Shown here one piece after another: positions 15,366 through 20,481 of a stretch of 20,481 nt of DNA. Source of the DNA: a virus; IMG/VR virus record IMGVR_UViG_3300037485_000230, positions 1 to 20,481 of that record, one strand, 5' to 3'. The position numbers were made by a program, and so were the translations under genes. Within the stretch, counting starts at the first letter, position 1. The number at the start of each line of letters is the position of its first letter. The notes below the pieces were generated by a model. That model was not told where the DNA came from. It did not search any database and worked only from the letters and a program-made list of their open reading frames with translations.

Positions 15366-16196
15366 TCACTTTTCTTTCTTTGAACGAATCGAGTTGACCA
15401 AGGCGGTAACGTCGTCGCTCTTTTCGGCGTCCTTTAAGAGGCGCTCACGTGTGGTCCCGGACGTCGCGGCAGTGCCGTTGATCGTGCGGGCTGGCTTGGG
15501 AGGGGATTTCTTTGCAGTGGTCACTGTGAGTGTCGTTTCCAGTTTTCCGACTCGCATAGCGAATTTGGCGTAGTCCTTGACGGAGGCCAGTTCGGCCAGT
15601 TTGCCTTCGTCGTTGCCAAGCGCGATAACAAGCGCAGCGGGGTTGTCGGCGTCAAGAAGGATCTCCTGTTGGTACACGTCGAGGATCGACGTCACCACGC
15701 TTTCGGCTTCCTTGAAAGCTGGCTCTTTGAATGAGCCCTGTCCCTCTCGATAGCGGATCAGCTTTTTGGAACGCTCTTCGGCTTGCCGTGTCTGCGCTTG
15801 CCGTTCCTCTTGCTCGCCTGCTTCGGCTTGCGCCTTCTGCTTCAGCCACCGTTCCAGGGCGTCAGCATACTTGTCGGCGTCATAGTCGATCCCGTCGTCA
15901 TCTTGCTTTGGCTTTGGCCCCAAAGCCTTCTTCGGTGGCGCCTTCAGCTGGGCAAGCTCAGCCTCCAGTGCACGTGCCTTGCGCTCTTGTTCGCGCAACT
16001 TGGCGCGCACTTCACGGAAGACAGAAGATTCTTTCTCAGCCTCTGGCTTTGGCTCGCCAAAAGAAGCAACGGTCTCAGCGGGTGCGTCGTCGGTTTCGCC
16101 TTCGCCTTCTGGCTGGGCTTCGACCTCAGGGGTTTCCGCTGGCTGCTCTTCGACGTCGTCAACGGCCTCGTCGCCGTTCTCTGGATTGACACTCAT
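15366..16196 (-). CDS. Scaffolding protein
   Basis: 276 residues (P22 gp8 has 303), immediately before coat. The N-terminal 55 residues are highly acidic (Glu/Asp/Pro-rich), residues 58-85 (FREVRAKLREQERKARALEA) and about 108-145 form long charged helices likely to coil, and the C-terminus is basic (KKSPPKPARTI at 229-239, then SIRSKKEK at the end), as expected for a coat-binding scaffold tail. Scaffolds guide procapsid assembly and leave before or during packaging. GAGAGG sits 6 bases before the ATG. The gene is preceded by the only long regulatory gap inside the operon, with a terminator, promoter-like boxes and a hairpin on the ribosome binding site. P22 gp8 is known to control its own synthesis, so this leader may serve a similar purpose. 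Confidence 0.88.
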   Translation of the reverse strand: MSVNPENGDEAVDDVEEQPAETPEVEAQPEGEGETDDAPAETVASFGEPKPEAEKESSVFREVRAKLREQERKARALEAELAQLKAPPKKALGPKPKQDDDGIDYDADKYADALERWLKQKAQAEAGEQEERQAQTRQAEERSKKLIRYREGQGSFKEPAFKEAESVVTSILDVYQQEILLDADNPAALVIALGNDEGKLAELASVKDYAKFAMRVGKLETTLTVTTAKKSPPKPARTINGTAATSGTTRERLLKDAEKSDDVTALVNSIRSKKEK

Positions 16197-16202
16197 GCAT
16201 GA

Positions 16203-16223
16203 CCTCTCACCGTGTAGGCGGTG
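16203..16223 (-). promoter_or_regulatory. Ribosome binding site of scaffold gene abutted by a hairpin
   Basis: On the minus strand CACCG (16223-16219), a 6-base loop and CGGTG (16212-16208) form a short hairpin whose last base is the first base of the GAGAGG Shine-Dalgarno (16208-16203). Occupation or stabilisation of this hairpin could block scaffold translation. A second GGTGAGA copy lies upstream at about 16234-16240, next to a CCCC-AAC-GGGG mini-stem. Confidence 0.45.
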
Positions 16224-16262
16224 GACCTTTGAATCTCACCCCGTTGGGGGCGGTAGAGGCAG

Positions 16263-16304
16263 CGTATAACTTGCTGCATTCTAGTGCAAGTGCACAAGAG
16301 TCAA
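16263..16304 (-). promoter_or_regulatory. Candidate sigma70 promoter(s) for scaffold-coat
   Basis: On the minus strand TTGACT (16304-16299) is followed after 15 bases by TAGAAT (16283-16278), each one or two mismatches from consensus but with a short spacer. A second overlapping pair, TTGCAC (16289-16284) and TATACG (16268-16263), also with 15 bases between, is possible. Position just after the portal terminator makes a promoter here sensible, since scaffold and coat are needed in large amounts. Confidence 0.4.
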
Positions 16305-16320
16305 GCGCAAAAGAATGCAG
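16274..16320. repeat. Nested inverted repeats upstream of scaffold (operator-like)
   Basis: CTGCATTCT at 16274-16282 and its exact inverse AGAATGCAG at 16312-16320 enclose 29 bases. Inside lies GTGCA-AG-TGCAC (16284-16295), a perfect palindrome with a 2-base centre. The left outer arm overlaps the candidate -10 and the inner palindrome fills its spacer, which is a typical place for an operator. As RNA from read-through, the arms could also pair. Confidence 0.5.
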
Positions 16321-16329
16321 TGGACAGGC

Positions 16330-16359
16330 AAAAAAGAACCCACCGTGTGAAGGTGGGTC
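16330..16359 (-). terminator. Intrinsic terminator after the portal gene
   Basis: On the minus strand ACCCACC (16358-16352), a 7-base loop and GGTGGGT (16344-16338) are followed by TCTTTTTTG. It is about 95 bases past the portal stop and separates the packaging genes from scaffold-coat. Confidence 0.82.
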
Positions 16360-16452
16360 TTCTTGATGTTGTGGGGTTCGATTGGACCCGCATCCCACGT
16401 CGTCGCTGCGCCTTGAACGATACCACTCATAAAGGCGCATCAAGACCCTACA

Positions 16453-18459
16453 TCACTTCATTTGGCCCTGTCCACCACGCAAGCCGTGGACAATTTCCAC
16501 GGTTTGCGCTTCAACCTTGGCGGTCTCGGCAACGCTCTTGCGCGTGTCTGCAGCGGCCTTCTGGGCAAGCGCAAGGCTCTTCTGTGACTCGGCTTCGAGG
16601 AAAGCGGCCTGAGGGTCAGGCTTGGCGTTCTGTGCAGCCTGGGCCATCTCCTGCTGTTCGGCTTCGGTTGGCGTCTGCACACCCATCTGCACGAGGCGCT
16701 TGCGGTAGTACTTGCGCACGTCGCCAACGCCTTCGCCATCCATATTCATGAGCGCTACCGACAGGAGGATTTTCAGGTCTTCAGGGTCTTGCGTCATTTG
16801 CATCATGCTGCTGACAGCGCGAACGGTCGCTTGCCGTGCGCTCTGGCTGTTTGGGCCGACGTCGGCATAGACGTCAAACTTGGCGCGTTCAAAGGTCAGG
16901 CCTTCAAGCAACTCGCCATTGGCGCCTTGCTTTGGCGCGTTGATCTTCTTGAAATCGGCTTCGCCGTCTTCGCTCATGACGCGGACGTTTCGGCCTTCTT
17001 CGACGTATACGTCAGCAGCCATCGACAGCCACACCCTCGCCGTGTGGCGTTTGGCCTTTGCGTAGTTGGTCAAGTAGATCGCGCTCATGCCGTCAACACG
17101 CTGCTGCACGAGGCTGACAGCCTCACCGGATACGCCAGACAACAGCTTCTCTGCTTGCTCTGGCGAACCGAGAATCTCGCGGATCTCGGTCTCGGTCTGG
17201 CCAATGAGTGCAGCCAGGGCAGGAGGGATCGTCGGGGGTTTGGTGTAGTTCTGTGGGCCAATCGGCAGCGGCTGTCCGTTCTCGTCGACGCCATTGATCG
17301 TCAGGTACGGATAGTCCCTGAGGTTGTCTTGTGCCCACGCGATCTCGTGGCCGGCGATTTGCTCAGCCGTGAAGATTGGTTTCTCCCTCGAGGAAAGCGC
17401 CGCGATTTCCGCCAGCTTTGACAGCTGCATGTTCTTCAATCGCTGGCTGTCCTTCACGTAGCGGACGGCGCCAGCGTATCGTTCAATGTTGTCGACGAAC
17501 CAGCGCTTGCCGACGACAGGGATAACAGGGATATATTTGCCGGCGATGACGCCGCAATCTTCGATGATGCCGCCGCCGTCAAGAATCCATTTGTGGACCT
17601 CACGGAACTCACGCTTCTTCTTAGCCTTCAAGCGCCAACCAAGCGCAAACATGCGTTCCAGTTCAGCGGCGAAGTCTTCGTCTTCGTCGTAGTCCTCGGC
17701 TGACAGTTCACGCTCTTCGCCCGTCGGGCCGTTCCAGACTTGCACAGCCTGCTTGCGCTTTTCGATGCGGTAATATTCGCAGACATAGACGATATCTGGC
17801 GTGCTCCAATCAAACGTCGTCGAGGTCACATCCTTGGGCCATGACGACGGGTCGCGGTCGAACTCAGCCTTATAGGCCGTCGGCGTCATGCTCTTGATTA
17901 CCCAACAGCGCCTGGCGTCGCTCTTGTCTTGTTCCTTGGCGCCAAGGTCAAAGTACACCGACGAATCGGCGTCGTAGATCGGTTCAAAGCAGATGCGTTG
18001 GCGTTCGTCGGCTTCGTCGTCAGGGTCGATGAGGTCGGCACGCAATTGCCAAGCGCCAAAGCCGCCCGTGATGGCTTCTTCGCTGCCATTGCCGTAGGCC
18101 TCGTCGGCACTGCTGTCATACTCGTCAGCGCGCAACTTGCCGGCACAAAGGTCAGCAAGATCGTCGTCGAGTTCTGCTTCAGGGTCACGCGGTGAAAACC
18201 GGATGCCGATGTTGGCGTTGCGCATTTCGTTGATGATGCGTACGCATGCGCTCTGAACCTTGTTGAACTCCATTTGCGGACGGCCCTTGAGTTGATCCGA
18301 CAACGGACCCTCCCATTGTGCGCCGGCGATGGAGGCGAAGCGCCGGTCTTCGACACACTGACGGCGCTCGTCGGCTTGCGCCTCTTGCACCTCGTCGAAT
18401 TCGGTCATGGCTTCGGCGTGAATGCGCTGTTCTCGTGTCGTCTGTGATTCTCTGGCCAT
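16453..18459 (-). CDS. Portal protein, P22 gp1-like
   Basis: 668 residues (P22 portal has 725). The N-terminal pattern of P22-type portals is present: DERRQCVEDRRFASIAGAQW, then LKGRPQMEFNKVQSACVRII and MRNANIGIRFSPRDPEAE, followed by the wing domain with FEPIYDADSSVYFDLGAK and ARRCWVIKSMTPTAYKAEFD. A central segment ERYAGAVRYVKDSQRLKNMQ is the stem/clip-side helix region. The C-terminal 80 residues (AAFLEAESQKSLALAQKAAA onwards) are an uninterrupted Ala/Gln/Lys helix, corresponding to the helical barrel that extends into the head in P22. The protein forms the dodecameric DNA entry ring and docks terminase and gp4. It starts 3 bases after the terL stop; AGGTGGTGA precedes the ATG. A terminator follows. 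Confidence 0.95.
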   Translation of the reverse strand: MARESQTTREQRIHAEAMTEFDEVQEAQADERRQCVEDRRFASIAGAQWEGPLSDQLKGRPQMEFNKVQSACVRIINEMRNANIGIRFSPRDPEAELDDDLADLCAGKLRADEYDSSADEAYGNGSEEAITGGFGAWQLRADLIDPDDEADERQRICFEPIYDADSSVYFDLGAKEQDKSDARRCWVIKSMTPTAYKAEFDRDPSSWPKDVTSTTFDWSTPDIVYVCEYYRIEKRKQAVQVWNGPTGEERELSAEDYDEDEDFAAELERMFALGWRLKAKKKREFREVHKWILDGGGIIEDCGVIAGKYIPVIPVVGKRWFVDNIERYAGAVRYVKDSQRLKNMQLSKLAEIAALSSREKPIFTAEQIAGHEIAWAQDNLRDYPYLTINGVDENGQPLPIGPQNYTKPPTIPPALAALIGQTETEIREILGSPEQAEKLLSGVSGEAVSLVQQRVDGMSAIYLTNYAKAKRHTARVWLSMAADVYVEEGRNVRVMSEDGEADFKKINAPKQGANGELLEGLTFERAKFDVYADVGPNSQSARQATVRAVSSMMQMTQDPEDLKILLSVALMNMDGEGVGDVRKYYRKRLVQMGVQTPTEAEQQEMAQAAQNAKPDPQAAFLEAESQKSLALAQKAAADTRKSVAETAKVEAQTVEIVHGLRGGQGQMK

Positions 18460-18462
18460 CGG

Positions 18463-19686
18463 TCACCACCTGGATTCTGAAGGGATAGGGCGAACAGTCG
18501 GGCGCTTGGTCACGGTCACACGTCTGACGCCCTCCAGTGCGTAGCGTAGCGCGTCGATCACATGGTTGTGTCGGTCGCCAAGCACAGGGAGTACGCGCCC
18601 TGTCAGCGGGTCTTGCTTGTAGCTGTAGGTGGTCAGTTCGTCGATCGTGTGCTTGCACCTTGGGTCCACCACAATGTCATAGGACTTCAGGAACTCGACG
18701 CCCTCTTCTACGGACTTGGCGCCTTTGACAGCCGGCATGATCTTGGGGAATCCGTTTTTGCGCATGTGGCTGATCGTCTCGGGCCTGGCGCCATCGGCAA
18801 CGATTGGCCAGCGTTCGGACTCAGGCACAGACAGGAACAGCGATGGCGTATCGACGATATCGCAGCCGACTTGGTACGCCTCGTGGTCAACGTAGAGCGT
18901 TCGCCCGATGAGGTGGCAGCGCACCAGCACCGTTGGGTCAACGCTGAAGCCCCAGTCGGCGCCGAAGCGATGCACAGCGTCAGCGGGTGCGGTCACGTCG
19001 TCGACACGCCAGTTCCTGAACACGCGTAGTTCAGTGGCCTGTGCGTACTTGCCTCGCCACACATGAGCGTACTTGTCGAGGTCTCGTGACCGGTCATACT
19101 CCATCTCTCGACGGAGGACGTCGGGAAACCACGGGTTGTCGTCGTAGTTCACTTCGACAACGATTGCGCCAGGCGGCGCTTGTGGTCCACGCAACAGCGC
19201 ATCCACAGGGTCCGACGCCTGGCTTGGGTTCCATGTGAACCAGAGTTCGCTGTCAGGCTTGCGGATGGTCGGGCGCAAGAGGTCCAGAGACTTCTGCGAC
19301 AGGCTCTGCGCTTCTTCGACCCAGGCGCAATCGTAGCCCTCCAGCGACTTGATGCTGTCAGCAGTGTGATTTTGCATGCCAACGAAGATGATGCGGCCTG
19401 AACCGTTGCGGCTCTTGATGACTGTGTCTTGCACTTCAAACAGATGGCCGACGCCAAGGTCAAGGATCTTCTGTTCGATCAACCGCTTCACGGACTGGTT
19501 CAGGCTCTTCTGCTTCTCGCGAACGCAAACCGTCGACCGGTTGGGATCGGCGACATGACATTCAACCACCATGTCGGCAAAGAGCCAGCTTTTGCCGCTG
19601 CCTCGCCCACCATGAGCGCCTTTGTAGCGTGCCGGCGCTGACAGCGGCTTCGCCCACCGTGGAGTGGGGATCGTGAGATCAGCCAT
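18463..19686 (-). CDS. terL: Terminase large subunit (PBSX/Terminase_3 type)
   Basis: 407 residues from the ATG at 19686, which overlaps the terS stop by 8 bases (ATGGCTGA); a TTG further upstream at 19740 is rejected. ATPase domain: Walker A GGRGSGKS (26-33), Walker B YDCAWVEEA (118-126, catalytic Glu), coupling motif FTWNP (150-154). Nuclease domain (RNase H-like): GADWGF (Asp244), VADGA (Asp298) and DRHNHVIDALRY (Asp378) supply the metal-binding acids. It drives ATP-dependent packaging into the portal and cuts the concatemer. The compact size and motif wording fit the PBSX-type family rather than the 499-residue P22 gp2, so the packaging motor appears to come from a different lineage than the head and tail genes. 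Confidence 0.96.
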   Translation of the reverse strand: MADLTIPTPRWAKPLSAPARYKGAHGGRGSGKSWLFADMVVECHVADPNRSTVCVREKQKSLNQSVKRLIEQKILDLGVGHLFEVQDTVIKSRNGSGRIIFVGMQNHTADSIKSLEGYDCAWVEEAQSLSQKSLDLLRPTIRKPDSELWFTWNPSQASDPVDALLRGPQAPPGAIVVEVNYDDNPWFPDVLRREMEYDRSRDLDKYAHVWRGKYAQATELRVFRNWRVDDVTAPADAVHRFGADWGFSVDPTVLVRCHLIGRTLYVDHEAYQVGCDIVDTPSLFLSVPESERWPIVADGARPETISHMRKNGFPKIMPAVKGAKSVEEGVEFLKSYDIVVDPRCKHTIDELTTYSYKQDPLTGRVLPVLGDRHNHVIDALRYALEGVRRVTVTKRPTVRPIPSESRW

Positions 19687-19978
19687 CTTTGGGATCGACA
19701 ATGGTTCGCACGATGCGGCTGATTGCGATCTCGCCTTCAAGGGTCACAGTCTCTGGCGCCTTGCCGTAGATCCGGTCAACCACGAGGGATGCGGCCTTGA
19801 TGCGGTCCTTGGTCTCTGCTGGCTCTTCGCCAGTAGCGACGTTCAGCAGGTACCGTAGCGCTTCAGGCGCTGCAGACCTGAACCAATCGGGCAACACAGG
19901 ACGGCCACGCGTATTGGCTGTCCCGCCAGGGAGCAACCGGCCGCGCTCATCACGAGCAGGTAGAGTCTTGTTTTCCAC
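19679..19978 (-). CDS. terS: Terminase small subunit (probable)
   Basis: 99 residues from a GTG at 19978, the first possible start after an in-frame TAG; no strong Shine-Dalgarno is visible. The N-terminus contains a disordered basic stretch with GRLLPGGTANTRGRPVLP, then helices PEALRYLLNVAT and DRIKAASLVVDRIYGKAPET, a pattern (GRP ... A.E.L..L... A..D.. R..A...L.DR.YGK) common to small-terminase-like phage proteins encoded just before terL. It recognises the packaging site and regulates terL. The immediate overlap with terL supports the role; direct sequence similarity to a characterised TerS is not claimed. Confidence 0.8.
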   Translation of the reverse strand: MENKTLPARDERGRLLPGGTANTRGRPVLPDWFRSAAPEALRYLLNVATGEEPAETKDRIKAASLVVDRIYGKAPETVTLEGEIAISRIVRTIVDPKDG

Positions 19979-20106
19979 TTGATGCCAAGCCTAACCTTTT
20001 GGCACAGAAAAACAAACCACCACAAAGGCCGAACCCCACCTCTGCGGAATTGCAGGGGCAGGGCTCACGAGCAGTGACTAGGCTGCACAAGGGCAGGCTG
20101 CACCAA

Positions 20107-20142
20107 AGGAAAACCCCCGTCAAGCGGAATGCTTGCCGGGGG
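20107..20142 (-). terminator. Intrinsic terminator upstream of terS
   Basis: On the minus strand CCCCCGGCAAGC, loop ATTCC and GCTTGACGGGGG form a 12-bp stem with one mismatch, followed by TTTTCCTTT. It is the second of two terminators between the right-edge gene and terS, so terS-terL-portal probably have their own promoter, or depend on antitermination; no convincing promoter was found between 20105 and 19979. Confidence 0.75.
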
Positions 20143-20182
20143 CTAGTGCGTCGACACTGGGGGGAGGCTAGCACCGATGGGA

Positions 20183-20211
20183 CAAAAAAGAAGCCCCCGA
20201 TGTGGGGGCTT
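20183..20211 (-). terminator. Intrinsic terminator after the 60-residue orphan gene
   Basis: On the minus strand AAGCCCCC, loop ACATC and GGGGGCTT are followed by CTTTTTTG. It starts 5 bases after the stop of the 60-residue gene. Confidence 0.88.
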
Positions 20212-20215
20212 GCTT

Positions 20216-20398
20216 TCAGGCGGCATCGCAATGCCAAACAAAGTCGCCAGAGGCGTCATGCTGGCCGAGCCAATCCCAGTCAGAGAGACACACAAGCATC
20301 CCGTCATCAGGTGTGGAGTTGAAGGTCTCGACGCTGCCGTCGGGGTTGGTGATGGTGACAAGGACAGAGGCGGCTGGCTGGGTGTCGGTGCTAAGCAT
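20216..20398 (-). CDS. Small acidic hypothetical protein, 60 residues
   Basis: The ATG at 20398 has GGGAGA 6 bases upstream; a frame extending to 20473 would begin inside the -35 box of the likely promoter and is rejected. The product is acidic with Asp and Trp clusters (TITNPDGSVETFNSTPDDGM, then SDWDWLGQHDASGDFVWHCD) and no recognisable domain. It stands alone between a promoter and a terminator, which suggests independent expression of a small regulator or host-interacting protein, but function is unknown. Confidence 0.65.
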   Translation of the reverse strand: MLSTDTQPAASVLVTITNPDGSVETFNSTPDDGMLVCLSDWDWLGQHDASGDFVWHCDAA

Positions 20399-20443
20399 TG
20401 TGTCTCTCCCGTTTGCGAGCCGCTTTGTGCTGCCCACATCCAC

Positions 20444-20473
20444 ACTATGCAGCACAGACACCATGCCTGTCAA
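20444..20473 (-). promoter_or_regulatory. Candidate sigma70 promoter for the 60-residue gene
   Basis: On the minus strand a consensus TTGACA (20473-20468) is followed after 18 bases by CATAGT (20449-20444; 4 of 6 to TATAAT). The start would be near 20437, about 40 bases before the ATG at 20398. Confidence 0.45.
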
Positions 20474-20481
20474 GCACAGTG

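Noticed and set aside
19687-19740. TTG start giving terL 18 more residues
   Set aside because: It lies within terS, lacks family similarity, and the ATG at 19686 leads directly into the usual TerL N-terminus.
19999-20322. 107-residue plus-strand frame at the right end
   Set aside because: Crosses both terminators and the opposite 60-residue gene; Arg/Lys/Gln composition is that of a chance frame.
1-20481. CRISPR array, tRNA genes, insertion sequence or attachment site
   Set aside because: No regularly spaced repeats, no cloverleaf-like sequence, no transposase or integrase and no long terminal repeats were seen on reading.

Overview
The window is the virion-assembly half of a tailed-phage genome (or prophage), read almost entirely from the minus strand, so the order of transcription runs from about 20400 down to 1. 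Gene order and recognisable proteins match the head-and-short-tail module of Salmonella phage P22: small terminase, large terminase, portal, scaffold, coat, gp4-type head completion protein, gp10-type DNA stabilisation protein, a gp7/gp20/gp16-type trio of ejection proteins, then a protein with a P22 tailspike-type head-binding domain. This implies a podovirus of a Gram-negative, probably proteobacterial, host. Base composition looks moderately GC-rich and starts mostly have Shine-Dalgarno sites. No integrase, replication, lysis or tRNA gene is visible, so lifestyle and exact host cannot be read from this window.

Right edge (20481-19979): a sigma70-like promoter, a 60-residue orphan gene, then two intrinsic terminators in a 237-base gene-free stretch. 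Packaging and head (19978-13398): terS and terL overlap and are followed by portal; then comes a 256-base gene-free region with a terminator, promoter-like boxes, nested inverted repeats and a hairpin on the ribosome binding site of the scaffold gene. Scaffold and coat follow, then a terminator, a 203-residue probable virion protein and another terminator.

Small-gene cluster (13333-12774): a 41-residue Lys/Met/His-rich peptide gene, a 46-residue Lys-rich DUF6496-like gene and a 98-residue HeH-domain gene, abutting or overlapping. Tail and accessory region (12770-6846): gp4-like, a 337-residue structural protein, gp10-like, a 232-residue protein in the slot of the P22 tail needle, a 493-residue virion protein, and a cupin-like/SET-domain fusion (a predicted protein-lysine methyltransferase) in the slot where P22 has gp14. 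Ejection proteins (6849-2329) come next. Left end (2332-1): the short head-binding-domain fibre, a small protein with a clear Sec signal peptide, and a large LamG-like protein that runs off the left edge.

Nearly every gene from 13333 leftwards overlaps or abuts its neighbour (ATGA, TGATG, TAATG junctions), so this is one translationally coupled operon, while terminators after portal, coat and the 203-residue gene probably tune the amounts of head proteins. The most interesting items are the cupin-SET fusion inside a virion operon, the Lys-rich histone-tail-like peptides encoded in the same operon, the elaborate scaffold leader, and the exported Cys-containing pair after the tailspike.
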